In this document: piece after piece, positions 30,712 through 43,689 of the stretch
How positions within the stretch are numbered: position 1 is the stretch's first letter
Layout: each line of letters begins with the position of its first letter
Source of the DNA: Bacillota bacterium
Lineage (GTDB): Bacteria > Bacillota_I > Bacilli_A > RF39 > UBA660
Direction: 5' to 3'
Length of the DNA: 64,000 nt
Assembly: GCA_015059405.1 (NCBI GenBank)
Contig: SVAL01000003.1
Coordinates: 1-64,000 of the forward strand
The notes under the pieces: model-generated
Seen by the model: the letters and a program-made list of their open reading frames with translations, nothing else
Database searches by the model: none
What the model was told of the DNA's origin: nothing
Program-made: the position numbers and the translations under genes

Positions 30712-31807
30712 CTATCTCCTTCTTAAATATGCATTTATATATATACCTATATCTCCATCTAATATTTTATCTACATTACTACTTTCAACATTAGTACGAT
30801 GATCTTTTATCATTGAATATGGATGAAGTACATAACTTCTAATTTGAGATCCGAACTCAATATTTTTTTGTTCTCCTCTAACTTCATTTAATTCATTATT
30901 TTGTTTTTCTATTTCAAGAAGTTTTAATTTACTCTTCAATACCATCATTGCTTCTTCTCTATTTTGAATTTGACTTCGACCATTCTGACAAGTAACAACA
31001 ATATTAGTAGGAATATGTGTAATTCTAACAGCACTATCAGTAGTATTTACATGTTGCCCACCTGCACCACTAGAACGATAAACATCAATCTTTAAATCTT
31101 TATCTTCTATAACAATATCAATATCTTTCTTTATTTCTGGAATAACTTCAACTGATGCAAAAGATGTATGTCTTTTATGATTAGAATCAAAAGGAGATAA
31201 CCTAACTAATCTATGAATTCCTTTTTCACTTTTTAAATAACCATAACTATTAATACCTTTAATACTTATTGTTACACTTTTAACTCCAACTTCCTCGCCC
31301 GCTAAATAATCTATAACTTCATATTTATAATTATTCTTTTCACACCAACGAGTATACATCCTATAAAGCATATTGGCCCAGTCACAAGCTTCAGTTCCCC
31401 CAGCACCTGCATGAACTTCTAAAATACAATTACAATCATCATATTCACCATCTAATAAAAGTTCAACTTCTAGTTCTTCAATATTATTAGAATATGATGA
31501 AATATTTTTAATTAATAATTCTTTTATATCCTCATTATCTTCTTCTTTCAAAAGTTCTAACATTTCTAAATCCGAGCAAACAGAATCTCTTAAAGAAACA
31601 ATACCTTCTATCTTTTTCTTTAAACTATTTAAAGATGATATAACACCATCAGCTTTATCTTTATCATTCCAAAAATCAACCGAATTCATTAAAGACTCTA
31701 ATTCAACAATCTCTTTCTTTTTACTATCTACGTCAAAGAGACCTCCATAAATCATTAATCTTTAACTCAACATCCTTTAAACTTCTATACATTTCATTTA
31801 TATCCAT
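30712..31807 (-). CDS. prfB: peptide chain release factor 2, expressed by programmed +1 frameshift
   Basis: 0-frame MDINEMYRSLKDVELKINDLWRSL then stop at CTT TGA C (31733-31738), preceded by GGAGGT; +1 frame continues DVDSKKKEIVELESLM...GGQHVNTTDSAVRITH. Confidence 0.95.
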
Positions 31808-31842
31808 ATTATCACCAATTTAATTATAACATAAAAAACGAA

Positions 31843-33963
31843 CTATACTTTCATAGTTCTCTTTTTATTAATACTTTTATTACTACTTAAAATTTCTTTT
31901 TTAACTATGTAATCTAAATTATTAAGATTATTATAATTATTTAATATAGAATTATAAATATTTAAAATCATCTCATTATTCAGATTATTTTTTGAATACA
32001 AACTACTTATATTTTTTTTAAACTTATTTAAACAAATTTCATTTATATAAATCTCATTATTAAGATTGATTTCATTAAAACCAATATTCTTTTTATTTAT
32101 TGAAGCATAAATAAATAAACTATTAGAAAAACATATTTTTTCATTATTTTTATCCACATAATATCCGTATTTATTTATTTTTTCAAAAAACTCCCTAATT
32201 CCTAAATCACAATCTTTATAATTAGTTACTACAAATACAGAAAAAGGATATAATTTTATTTTATCCAATAAATTGTTTTTTTCATTATATCCCAGTAAAT
32301 CATCTATATTTCTAAAATTTGCCACATCTAAATAAATAATATTATTCTTACTAAAGAAAAATTTTAAATAATCATTAATAAAATAATTACCAAGATATTC
32401 ATCAACATATGAAATATATATTTCATTTAAAGTACCTCCATTTACCAAAGAACTATAACTATCTAAAGTAAAATTACAAATATCGTTTAATACTTCATCA
32501 TTAAAAAAAGACTTTCTTTTATATTTTTTCATTTTATCTTTAATCTTATCAAAACTATAAAAAGGAATATTAGTCTTTTTTTCCATTACTTTAAATAAAA
32601 CTTTATCATTAACAATACATTTATTAGCTTTGTATATTCTTCTTTGACAATTACTTATCTTACTTAAAATATCTTTTTCTCTATGACTATATTCCATAGC
32701 TAATTTATAATCTCCAACTATTAATGCTTGATTTTTTAAATTAATCAATTCAGATTTTTCAGTTTCTAAATCATTACTTAATATAACATTCTTATTTCCT
32801 TCAATCGTTGCAAGTACACATACTTCATCTAATATATCTATAGCTTTATCAGGAAATTTTTTATTTTTTATGTATTTATCAGCAAAACTTATAATCTTAT
32901 CTATTATATCTAAAGATATTTCTACATTATGGTACTTTTCATAAATAGATTTAATTCCTATTAATATATCTCTAGTTTTCTTTATATCAGGTTCTTCACA
33001 TACAACTATTCTAAATCTTCTATTCAAAGCTTTATCATCTAAAAAATACTTATTGTATTCATCCTTAGTAGTAGCTCCTATAATTTTTATATTTCCACGA
33101 GCTAAAGAAGGTTTTAAAATATTTGATGCATCAATAGCACCATCTGCACCACCAGCACCTACTAAAGTATGTATTTCATCTATAAATAAAATAATATCTT
33201 CACTTGCCTCTACCTCGCTAATTAACTTATTTATTTTTTCTTCAAATTCACCCCTATACTTAGTACCAGCTACTAAAGAGGACATAGAAATAGAATAAAT
33301 CTTTTTATTTTTAAGTTTTAGTGGTACCTTACCTTTTTCTACTCTTCTAGCTAGTTCTTCTACTATCGCAGTTTTTCCAACCCCAGCATCTCCTATTAAA
33401 ATAGGATTATTCTTATTTCGACAACAAAGTATCTCAATTATCTCCGATATTTCTTCATCTCTTCCTACTAACACATCGTCATTATTATTTTCATTTAAAT
33501 TAACTCCAATATCATTTAAAATATTTTTCTTAATACTTTTTTTCTTACTTACATTTGTGTTTAATAATTTAAATAACTTCTTAAAATCAACATCTAACTT
33601 TCTTAAAACATACACTACCTTAGAATTAGAATCATTTAATATTTCTATAACTATATCTATAATACCAATTTCATTATTCTTTTTATTTGAACTATTTCCC
33701 AAATTATTAAACAAATCATTCATAAATGGCGTAAAAACAAAATAATTAGAATAATTATTTTCTTCTTTTCTAACAAAAAAAGAAGAAAACTTCTCATAAT
33801 TAACACAACACTCATTTAATATCTTACATATATTATTATTTTTCATAGATAATAAACTTAAAAATATATGCTCTGTACCTATATATATATCATTTAATTT
33901 ATTTTTTTCCTTTAAAGCTAATAATAATAATTTTTGACTTTCTTCATTAAAACTTAAAAACAT
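31843..33963 (-). CDS. ClpC/ClpB-like AAA+ protein with intact D1 and degenerate D2
   Basis: Clp N-domain; D1 GDAGVGKT and ILFIDEIHTLVGAGGADGAIDASNILKPSLARG; D2 region lacks GPTGVGKT and DEIEKA motifs. Confidence 0.9.
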   Translation of the reverse strand: MFLSFNEESQKLLLLALKEKNKLNDIYIGTEHIFLSLLSMKNNNICKILNECCVNYEKFSSFFVRKEENNYSNYFVFTPFMNDLFNNLGNSSNKKNNEIGIIDIVIEILNDSNSKVVYVLRKLDVDFKKLFKLLNTNVSKKKSIKKNILNDIGVNLNENNNDDVLVGRDEEISEIIEILCCRNKNNPILIGDAGVGKTAIVEELARRVEKGKVPLKLKNKKIYSISMSSLVAGTKYRGEFEEKINKLISEVEASEDIILFIDEIHTLVGAGGADGAIDASNILKPSLARGNIKIIGATTKDEYNKYFLDDKALNRRFRIVVCEEPDIKKTRDILIGIKSIYEKYHNVEISLDIIDKIISFADKYIKNKKFPDKAIDILDEVCVLATIEGNKNVILSNDLETEKSELINLKNQALIVGDYKLAMEYSHREKDILSKISNCQRRIYKANKCIVNDKVLFKVMEKKTNIPFYSFDKIKDKMKKYKRKSFFNDEVLNDICNFTLDSYSSLVNGGTLNEIYISYVDEYLGNYFINDYLKFFFSKNNIIYLDVANFRNIDDLLGYNEKNNLLDKIKLYPFSVFVVTNYKDCDLGIREFFEKINKYGYYVDKNNEKICFSNSLFIYASINKKNIGFNEINLNNEIYINEICLNKFKKNISSLYSKNNLNNEMILNIYNSILNNYNNLNNLDYIVKKEILSSNKSINKKRTMKV

Positions 33964-34050
33964 ATCATTAACCCCTTTCAAATAATTCTATGAACATAAT
34001 GATATGTTTTTTACTATTTTATACAAGAAAAAAAGAACTATAAAGTTCTT

Positions 34051-35439
34051 TTAAATTAATACTAATATTAAGAATATTGCAAGTAAAACTACTAATAATT
34101 CTAATACTAATTTCCAGATTGCCTTTAACCATTTAAAGTATGATACATTTAAATAAGATAATCCAAGAACTAGTATTGCACTAGTAGGAATAAATAACAT
34201 TGCAAATCCAAATGTTGCTTGCCAAATAATTGCTATAACACCATAAACATTAGCATCAGTAATAACACTAGCAATATATGGTATTACACTACTTGCTGAA
34301 TAATATAATTCAACATTAAAAATATGTGATATAAATGCAGCAGCTGACATAGTTACTACATTAAAACTTTCAGTTAAATCTAAAATAGGCTTAGTAATTG
34401 TTAACACATATGGATGATATGCTGAAATAAATATTAATACATATAATAATGATGTAACAAACGCTGGTCTTAAAGCACGTTTAGCACCTGCTCCAAATCC
34501 ATTAAGCATATCATTAAACTTAACCTTACCTAATAATGCAACAGCACCAGTAGCAACTAATACAACATTAATTAAATCTGTCATTTGCCAACTACCAAAT
34601 GCAGCAACATTTCCAACAAGCTTAGTAAAGATTGGGAAATCTCCTATTTTAATCTTATTAAGAGTTTCTAAAGCATCTTTAAAGAAAGAAACTTCAAATA
34701 CTTCTACCCATGAAATATGAGATAAGATCATAAACACTAGTACTACATCCATAACAAGCACAATTGGCCAAGTCTTAGCTCTAGGATTTTCACTTTCTGG
34801 ATATAAGAATCCACTTCTAGGTCCATCAATTCTATGTTTCTTAGCATATAGAAGTACATTAACTATTAAAATAACTAAACCAACTACCAATAATACCAAC
34901 TTAGTAACTAACTCAGATGATGGAGTTAAATTTAAATAAGTATTAATAGCACTAACTTCTCCTATAGAATAACTAGTTCCTAAAAAACCAATACAAATAC
35001 TACCAACAGTAGTTAAAAGTGCAGTTATCTTACTATAACCCATTAGTAGAATAGTTGTAATAACAAATGGGAATAAGAAGAATAATCCTAAAGATAATCC
35101 TGTTACTGAAGTAATAACAGCAAACACAATCATAACAATAGTTAAGAATATCCATTCATTTCCTTTATATGTTTTAACAAGCTTATCTAATAAATTTCTA
35201 TATCCATTAGTTTGATATAAAACACCATAGAAACCACCTACTGCTAAAATATAAAGTGGTACATATCCAAAATATGAAACAATCGCAGTTAGATAATTAA
35301 AAAAATCAGTAAATCCAATCTGTAATCTTCCATTATCAACAACAGCTGAACCAAAGTATGTTGAAGGAAGTACCCAAGTTAATATAACAGCAATTAGTAT
35401 TGCAACACATACAACCTTAAAAATATTATTTTTTTTCAT
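34051..35439 (-). CDS. YfcC/DcuC-like anion or amino-acid permease
   Basis: Multi-TM permease, ~12 hydrophobic segments. Confidence 0.6.
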   Translation of the reverse strand: MKKNNIFKVVCVAILIAVILTWVLPSTYFGSAVVDNGRLQIGFTDFFNYLTAIVSYFGYVPLYILAVGGFYGVLYQTNGYRNLLDKLVKTYKGNEWIFLTIVMIVFAVITSVTGLSLGLFFLFPFVITTILLMGYSKITALLTTVGSICIGFLGTSYSIGEVSAINTYLNLTPSSELVTKLVLLVVGLVILIVNVLLYAKKHRIDGPRSGFLYPESENPRAKTWPIVLVMDVVLVFMILSHISWVEVFEVSFFKDALETLNKIKIGDFPIFTKLVGNVAAFGSWQMTDLINVVLVATGAVALLGKVKFNDMLNGFGAGAKRALRPAFVTSLLYVLIFISAYHPYVLTITKPILDLTESFNVVTMSAAAFISHIFNVELYYSASSVIPYIASVITDANVYGVIAIIWQATFGFAMLFIPTSAILVLGLSYLNVSYFKWLKAIWKLVLELLVVLLAIFLILVLI

Positions 35440-35557
35440 TATTTACCCTCCCATATAAATTATACACAAGAATTAAGCTCAAGTACATAATTTTTAAGAT
35501 TTTTTAACTAAATAAAAATAAGAAATATTACTATTTCTTATTTATTTTATATATATT

Positions 35558-37042
<1,485 letters not shown>

Positions 37043-37047
37043 TTAAA

Positions 37048-37758
37048 TCATTCCTTTCTCTTACCACTAGTATGGTTAACTCTATAAACTCTTGTTTCTT
37101 TTTCTTTTTCAGCAGTCTTTTTCCATTTAGATACCTTACTATCAGCTTCTTCAGAAATAGTACCAAATTTAATTACACGAGTACCAGAAACTCTATCATG
37201 TAATCCTTTTCCAGTAAAAAGAACTGTTACAAAACAAATAAAATAAATTGCATATTGTATGTAAGCAATAACATTACTACAAGTAATATAAGTACTTTTA
37301 CTAATCATATGAATTAATATTGTATCTAATAAAGATAAAACTATTGGATAAAGAATAAGTCCTCTTATTAATAATTGTTTAAAGTTAGGATTATTATCAT
37401 CATCATCAACTACTTCTATTTTTAATAGTCTCTTCCCAACAGTTTGCCCATTATTATACCCTTGGAATCCAACAAAGTAAAGTAAATATAAAACAATTGT
37501 TGATAAATTAGTATATAAAGATAACTTAGTAAGTTCATAATTATAATCTGTGATTAATACACTAAAATCATTTATTTTATCTTCATCACCTTCTTGAAGA
37601 ATTTCCATATAATCAGATAATAAATTAGCATTAGTATTATTTAAAGTATTTATTTTATTATTATTAGGTAAATATCTACTAAATAAACTAGTTACTATCA
37701 TTATAATAATTACGTCTATCAAATAAGCACCTAATCTTCTTAAAAAACCAGCATTCAT
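37048..37758 (-). CDS. RDD family membrane protein
   Basis: LRRLGAYLIDVIIIMIV; NGQTVGKRLLKIEVV. Confidence 0.85.
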   Translation of the reverse strand: MNAGFLRRLGAYLIDVIIIMIVTSLFSRYLPNNNKINTLNNTNANLLSDYMEILQEGDEDKINDFSVLITDYNYELTKLSLYTNLSTIVLYLLYFVGFQGYNNGQTVGKRLLKIEVVDDDDNNPNFKQLLIRGLILYPIVLSLLDTILIHMISKSTYITCSNVIAYIQYAIYFICFVTVLFTGKGLHDRVSGTRVIKFGTISEEADSKVSKWKKTAEKEKETRVYRVNHTSGKRKE

Positions 37759-37759
37759 A

Positions 37760-38743
37760 CTACTCAACCTCCATAAACTCATTTTTATATTCTTCCAATA
37801 TTAAAATTATATCATTAATATTAGTAGTAAGATACACTTTATTTTTAATTTCATTAGAGTTTTTTAATCCTTTTAAATACCAAGCAATATGATTTCTAAT
37901 TTCTAAACATACTAATTTTTCTATTTTTATTTCACTTAAATACTCTATATGTTTTAAACACATATTTATCCTATCAATTGGACTTGGTTTTTCAATAACA
38001 GTACCATCTTCTAGATATTTACTTATTTCTTTAAATATCCATGGATTGCCTAAAGCACCACGACCAATCATAATCGCATCTACCCCTGTTTCATCTAACA
38101 TCTTTTTAGCACTAAAACAATCAACTATATCTCCATTACCTATTACAGGAATAGAAACAGCTTCTTTAACTGCTTTAATAATATTTAAATCAGCTTTTCC
38201 ACTGTAACCTTGACTTCTAGTTCTACCATGAATACAAATAGCACTAGCACCTGCTTCCTCACAAATTTTAGCTATTTCTACAGCGTTGATACTATTGTGA
38301 TCCCATCCGCTTCTAATTTTTACAGTAACAGGAATCGGAACAGAACTAACAACTGCAGTTACAATTTCTCTAACCTTTTCAGGATTTTTTAATAACGCAG
38401 AACCAGCTTGTGCTCGAACTGCTACTTTAGGTACAGGACACCCCATATTTATATCAATAATATCTGGTTTCATATTTTCATATACATATTTAGCAGCTTC
38501 TACAAAAGACTCTTTATCACTACCAAATATTTGTTGTGAAATAGGTCTTTCCTCTTCAGTCATTTTAAGCATTTCAATTGTTTTATCATTTTTATAAAAA
38601 ATGGCCTTATCACTAACCATTTCTGCATAAATAAGTCCACAACCCATTTCTTTTACAATTCTTCTAAAACTAGAATTACAAATACCTGCCATAGGAGCTA
38701 AAACCAATTTATTTTTAATTTCTATATTTCCTATTTTCCACAT
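37760..38743 (-). CDS. dusB: tRNA-dihydrouridine synthase
   Basis: LAPMAGICNSSFRRIVKEMG, DINMGCPVPKV, IHGRTRSQGYSG, IGRGALGNPWIF. Confidence 0.95.
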   Translation of the reverse strand: MWKIGNIEIKNKLVLAPMAGICNSSFRRIVKEMGCGLIYAEMVSDKAIFYKNDKTIEMLKMTEEERPISQQIFGSDKESFVEAAKYVYENMKPDIIDINMGCPVPKVAVRAQAGSALLKNPEKVREIVTAVVSSVPIPVTVKIRSGWDHNSINAVEIAKICEEAGASAICIHGRTRSQGYSGKADLNIIKAVKEAVSIPVIGNGDIVDCFSAKKMLDETGVDAIMIGRGALGNPWIFKEISKYLEDGTVIEKPSPIDRINMCLKHIEYLSEIKIEKLVCLEIRNHIAWYLKGLKNSNEIKNKVYLTTNINDIILILEEYKNEFMEVE

Positions 38744-38785
38744 AGAACTTCACCTGTCGATATTATAACATAATTTTAAAAAATA

Positions 38786-38816
38786 AAAAATGTAGATATA
38801 CTACGCTATCTACATT
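38786..38816 (-). terminator. intrinsic terminator
   Basis: AATGTAGATAGCGTAGTATATCTACATTTTTTATTTTTT on minus strand. Confidence 0.7.
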
Positions 38817-38823
38817 AATATAT

Positions 38824-39075
38824 TTATTTTTTCTTAGATAATTTTAAACAAATTAAAATATTCGCAACTACACCTAAAAATGCTCCAAATAAAATAACAA
38901 TACTACATACAAATATAAACATATCTTCATTAGTTATATTTGTAATATAATCAGTTGCTAAAATAGCTAAGATAACACTATTAGATATTAATATTGATTG
39001 AACATAATCAACCGCAGTTTTATTCTTTTTAATATAATTTAATGCTTTTTCTTCCATCTTTTTCATAAGAACCAC
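38824..39075 (-). CDS. small two-TM membrane protein
   Basis: Two hydrophobic segments; abuts the next ORF. Confidence 0.6.
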   Translation of the reverse strand: MVLMKKMEEKALNYIKKNKTAVDYVQSILISNSVILAILATDYITNITNEDMFIFVCSIVILFGAFLGVVANILICLKLSKKK

Positions 39076-39393
39076 CTACTTAGTATTAATCTTTCTTAAC
39101 GTAATATAATTATGAACTAAAAGCACAAATAAAATAACTAAATATAAAACTTGTCCCGCAACTTTAAAGGGATTAATACTTTCTAAATAAAAATATCCAA
39201 TTAAATTAGGAAGTTCCAATACAATTAAAACAACTAATACTCCTACAATCAAACTAAATACATCAGAAACATATTTTCTAATATCTTTATCTTGTTTAAT
39301 TTTCTTCAAAGCTCTTTCTTTTAATTTTTCTCCCTTTTCAACATGTTCAATAACTTCATCTACAACATTATTAACACTATTATTCTTTTCCAT
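39076..39393 (-). CDS. small two-TM membrane protein
   Basis: Two hydrophobic segments with charged N-terminus; adjacent to 38824-39075. Confidence 0.6.
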   Translation of the reverse strand: MEKNNSVNNVVDEVIEHVEKGEKLKERALKKIKQDKDIRKYVSDVFSLIVGVLVVLIVLELPNLIGYFYLESINPFKVAGQVLYLVILFVLLVHNYITLRKINTK

Positions 39394-39407
39394 AATTATT
39401 TACCTCA

Positions 39408-39815
39408 CTATTTTTTCTTTTTACTTTCATCATAAGTAACTTGTTCTACTACATGAAAATGTTTTTCATCAAAATTAGGAACAATTTCTTCTACCATTTT
39501 CATAGTACCACTATAATAAAAAACCTTATTAGGATCAATTGAAACTTTTACACCCGCTTCAGCATTAATTTTTTTACCATCAACCTCAAAAGTTCCATTA
39601 CCTTCTAAAATATAATAAGAATGAACACTCTTAGAATCATATGCAACACAATCATGACCACATATTGAATCAACTAAAAAACATCCATACTCATCCGAAT
39701 TAGTATTAGGAATATATAAATCAAAACCATTCTTTTGCACTTTAATTAACCCGTCTTTAAATAATGGTTCCCATTCCTTTTTTGAACCTTCAAATTTAGA
39801 TACCAATTTATTCAA
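39408..39815 (-). CDS. cupin-domain protein
   Basis: SVHSYYILEGNGTFEVDGKKINAEAGVKVSIDPNKVFYYSG. Confidence 0.75.
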   Translation of the reverse strand: MNKLVSKFEGSKKEWEPLFKDGLIKVQKNGFDLYIPNTNSDEYGCFLVDSICGHDCVAYDSKSVHSYYILEGNGTFEVDGKKINAEAGVKVSIDPNKVFYYSGTMKMVEEIVPNFDEKHFHVVEQVTYDESKKKK

Positions 39816-39913
39816 CTCCTATCTTACTATATATTTATCTTACAATAAAATAAATATATTAAACAAGGCATTTTCCAATAACATCAAGAACTTTACATAA
39901 AAAAAAGAAGATT

Positions 39914-41914
39914 TTACTCTTCTTCTTTTATTTCTTCACTTTTTTCCTCTTTGTCTAAACTATCTAAAGCATCAATTAACTCTTCTTTAGACATCTTAGC
40001 ATAACCCTTAACCCCTGCTGATTTAGCACGAGATTTTAATTCAGTTATGTTAAAATCATTTAGCGATTCTACTTCTGGCATTTCTCCATGTTCAACTAAA
40101 TAATCAATTTGTTCTTTAGTTAATGTTTCATATTCAAGTAAAGACTCAGCAATTAATTTAACTAAATCTTTTTCCTTAGTTAAAATTTCCTTTGCTTTAG
40201 CATAACACTCATCCATGATTTTTCTCATTTCTAAATCAATTTCATGAGCAATTTCATTAGAGAAGTTTCTACTCTTATTATAATCTCTTCCTAAGAATAC
40301 TCCACCTTGTTGTTGTTCTAATTGAACAGGTCCAAGTTCACTCATACCATATTCAGTAACCATACTTCTAGCTATCTTAGTTGCTTTTTCAAAGTCATTA
40401 TGAGCACCAGTAGTAATCTCACCAAAATTTAATTCTTCTGATACACGTCCACCAAGTAATCCTGTAATTTGTTCAAGTAATTCAGTCTTAGTAGAAGTAT
40501 ATCTTTCTTCCTTAGGAACCATCATCGCATATCCACCAGCGTAGCTTCTAGGAATAATAGTTACCTTTTGAACATCATTAGCACTACTTAATTTAAGTCC
40601 TAATACAACATGTCCTGCTTCATGGAAAGCAACAAGTCTTCTTTCATCTTCAGTGTATTTTTTACTCTTCTTAGCAGGCCCCATTAATACCCTATCTGTT
40701 GCTTCATCAACTTCAGCCATTGTAATAGCTTCTTTATTACGTCTAACAGCAAGAAGCGCAGCTTCATTAAGTAAATTTTCTAAGTCAGCACCGCTAAATC
40801 CAGGAGTACGTTTAGCTAAATTCTTTAATGTAACACCTTCACCTAATACTTTATTTCTAGCATGTACTTTTAATATTTCTTCACGACCATTAATATCAGG
40901 TAAATTAACTGTAACTTGTCTATCAAAACGACCTGGTCTTAATAATGCAGGATCAAGTACATCCGCACGGTTTGTTGCAGCAATAATAATAATACCTTCA
41001 TTAGCACCAAAACCATCCATTTCAGTTAATAATTGGTTAAGTGTTTGTTCACGTTCATCATGTCCTCCACCTAAACCAGTACCTCTTTGACGCCCTACTG
41101 CATCAATTTCATCTATGAATATTAAACATGGCGCATTTTGTTTAGCTTGTTTAAACATATCTCTAACACGACTAGCTCCAATACCTACAAATAATTCTAC
41201 AAAATCAGAACCACTTATATAATAGAAAGGAACATTAGCTTCCCCAGCTACTGCTTTAGCAAGTAAAGTTTTACCAGTACCAGGAGGTCCAACTAATAAT
41301 ACCCCTTTAGGAATTCTAGCACCCATTTGTTGGAATCTTTTTGGGTTCTTTAAGAAATCAATAAGTTCACTAACTTCTTCTTTTTCTTCTTTTAATCCAG
41401 CTACATCTTTAAATGTAACTCCTCCTTCTCCATTACTAAGTCTAGCTTTACTTCTTCCAAAATCCATTGATTTAGAATTAGTACTAACTTGTTTAGAGAA
41501 GAACCAAATTGCAATACCTATCATAACTGCAATAGGTAAAAATTGAACAATTATATAAAGTAAAGTACTAGATTCAGGATCACTATTAGCAACTAACTTA
41601 AATCCAAGTTCTCCACTTTCATTAGTTTCAATTATTTTTGCAATAACTTCACTAGAAAAAGGTGCTGTTGAAGTAAATGTTTCATTTTCTTTATAACCTT
41701 TTAACTTACCATTAATTTCATATATAACAGCTCTTTCTCTTGGTGTTATTTCAAGTTCTACTATATTATTAGCATTTAATTCTTTAACAAATTGATCATA
41801 AGTTAATTTATTAACTTTTTGATTCAAAGCACTAAATACAAAATATACAATACCTACAAATATTAATAAAAACAAATATGGCATTAATCCACGTTTTACA
41901 TTCTTCTTATTCAT
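39914..41914 (-). CDS. ftsH: ATP-dependent zinc metalloprotease FtsH
   Basis: [21 protein letters not shown] region, HEAGH zinc motif. Confidence 0.98.
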   Translation of the reverse strand: MNKKNVKRGLMPYLFLLIFVGIVYFVFSALNQKVNKLTYDQFVKELNANNIVELEITPRERAVIYEINGKLKGYKENETFTSTAPFSSEVIAKIIETNESGELGFKLVANSDPESSTLLYIIVQFLPIAVMIGIAIWFFSKQVSTNSKSMDFGRSKARLSNGEGGVTFKDVAGLKEEKEEVSELIDFLKNPKRFQQMGARIPKGVLLVGPPGTGKTLLAKAVAGEANVPFYYISGSDFVELFVGIGASRVRDMFKQAKQNAPCLIFIDEIDAVGRQRGTGLGGGHDEREQTLNQLLTEMDGFGANEGIIIIAATNRADVLDPALLRPGRFDRQVTVNLPDINGREEILKVHARNKVLGEGVTLKNLAKRTPGFSGADLENLLNEAALLAVRRNKEAITMAEVDEATDRVLMGPAKKSKKYTEDERRLVAFHEAGHVVLGLKLSSANDVQKVTIIPRSYAGGYAMMVPKEERYTSTKTELLEQITGLLGGRVSEELNFGEITTGAHNDFEKATKIARSMVTEYGMSELGPVQLEQQQGGVFLGRDYNKSRNFSNEIAHEIDLEMRKIMDECYAKAKEILTKEKDLVKLIAESLLEYETLTKEQIDYLVEHGEMPEVESLNDFNITELKSRAKSAGVKGYAKMSKEELIDALDSLDKEEKSEEIKEEE

Positions 41915-41928
41915 TAAAATCCTCCTTG

Positions 41929-43266
41929 TTAATCATATCTTAGTATTATATCATAAGATTCATTTTTTTGTTTAGTAAATTTAGATTTTTTAATACCAGG
42001 AATCCAAATAATATTATCACAAGAATCTACAACTATTGGCCAAGTATCTCTTTCCCCTAAAGGTATCTTAGCATCTATAAAAATATCTTTAACTCTACGA
42101 CTACCATTTACCTTCTTTAATTTCATTCTATCTCCATGTTTTCTAGTTCTAACATACAAAGGATATACTATATCACTATTAGATATTCTACATATATTAT
42201 TATCATTAACATCACAAGAATCAATCTTTTCAATAGAATGACCATTAGGTAAATTTACAAAATCTAAAAGTTCTATCTCATAATTTACCGCTTCTTTAAC
42301 ACCATCTGATATCTTTATAATATCATATGCTTTAACAGCTTTTATATTATGAGGAAGATAAATATAAGCATTAGCTTTCTTAGATTTAATAAGCATTTTT
42401 AATAACTTAACATGATTATCATTAATTATCATTAAATCATCTTTATATATATCCTCTAATATATTATAAATTATCTTCTTTTGAATTAAAGGATCAAGTT
42501 CTAAATACTTAGTAATATCTAAAGTCTTATCCTTGTATACTTTCTTTATACTTTTATCAATCTCATTATTAATATATCGATCATATTCTTCTAACGTTGT
42601 ACTAAATTTCAAGAATTTTTCATGTACATTAGGATCTTCTCCTTTTAAAAAAGGAAGAACAACATGTCTATATCTATTTCTAGTATATTTATCTTTAAAA
42701 TTAGATTTATCTATCGCATAAACAATATTATTTTTTTTGTTATATTCTAAAATTTCATCTTTAGTAACATAAATAAGAGGTCTAACCATTTTATAAGTTC
42801 CCATATCTAATATCTTACTAAAACCACTATAACCCTTTAAAGTAGATCCTCTTGCTATTCTCATAATAATCGTTTCAATTAAATCGTCACCATGATGAGC
42901 TGTAAATAAATAATTAGCATTATATTTTCTAATTAAATCTTCAAAGAAGTTATATCTAATATTTCTAGCCTCATTATGAAAATTATCATCCCCATATTGT
43001 TCAATAATCATAGATTCAAAAATTATATTATTATCTAAACAAAACTTTTCTAAATCTACTTTTTCTTGTGCACTTTCTTTTCTTAAATTATGATTAACAT
43101 GCGCAACAACTATCGAAATATTTATCTTCTTTCGTAATTTTAATAACACATTTAATAATGCCATAGAATCAGGTCCATAAGAATTACCCAAAACGATGAC
43201 ATCATTTTCTTTTAAACATAAATCTTTTTCTAAAAAATCAAACACCTTCTGCATAATCATCACCAT
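41929..43266 (-). CDS. tilS: tRNA(Ile)-lysidine synthase
   Basis: GNSYGPDSMALLNVL PP-loop variant, HVNHNLR, TAHHGDDLIETIIMRIARGSTLKG. Confidence 0.93.
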   Translation of the reverse strand: MVMIMQKVFDFLEKDLCLKENDVIVLGNSYGPDSMALLNVLLKLRKKINISIVVAHVNHNLRKESAQEKVDLEKFCLDNNIIFESMIIEQYGDDNFHNEARNIRYNFFEDLIRKYNANYLFTAHHGDDLIETIIMRIARGSTLKGYSGFSKILDMGTYKMVRPLIYVTKDEILEYNKKNNIVYAIDKSNFKDKYTRNRYRHVVLPFLKGEDPNVHEKFLKFSTTLEEYDRYINNEIDKSIKKVYKDKTLDITKYLELDPLIQKKIIYNILEDIYKDDLMIINDNHVKLLKMLIKSKKANAYIYLPHNIKAVKAYDIIKISDGVKEAVNYEIELLDFVNLPNGHSIEKIDSCDVNDNNICRISNSDIVYPLYVRTRKHGDRMKLKKVNGSRRVKDIFIDAKIPLGERDTWPIVVDSCDNIIWIPGIKKSKFTKQKNESYDIILRYD

Positions 43267-43598
43267 TATTTATTAGAATTAGCTTGAGGTAATCGAATAA
43301 TATATTCACCTTCAGTAGAATAAAAATACTTTTCTCTTAAATATCTTGCAATATATTCAGGATCTTGAAGTTTTTCAACATCAATAGACAAAGTCTCTCC
43401 ATCTTCTTTCAAAAGAACCAATTTATTCTCTAATTCCTCTTTTTCTCTATATTTATCATATATATTAATCCATACTTTACTAATTGAACCTAAAACAGCT
43501 GATATTACTACAATTGAAAAAACACCAAAAACTAAAAATCTAAAAGTACATTTTTTTGGTTTTCTTTTTACTTTTTTCACTGTCATACTATCACCCAC
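43266..43598 (-). CDS. FtsB/DivIC-type septum formation initiator
   Basis: One TM then coiled coil; ARYLREKYFYSTEGEYIIRLP. Confidence 0.8.
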   Translation of the reverse strand: MGDSMTVKKVKRKPKKCTFRFLVFGVFSIVVISAVLGSISKVWINIYDKYREKEELENKLVLLKEDGETLSIDVEKLQDPEYIARYLREKYFYSTEGEYIIRLPQANSNK

Positions 43599-43689
43599 TT
43601 TTTCACTATAATTATAACACTATAAATATGTATAGTTATAATAAATAACTAGGGTTTTACGTATTTTTACATATTTAATGTAAATAAAC

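Noticed and set aside
40653-41090. Plus-strand 145-aa ORF
   Set aside because: Lies antisense within ftsH; low-complexity translation typical of shadow ORFs
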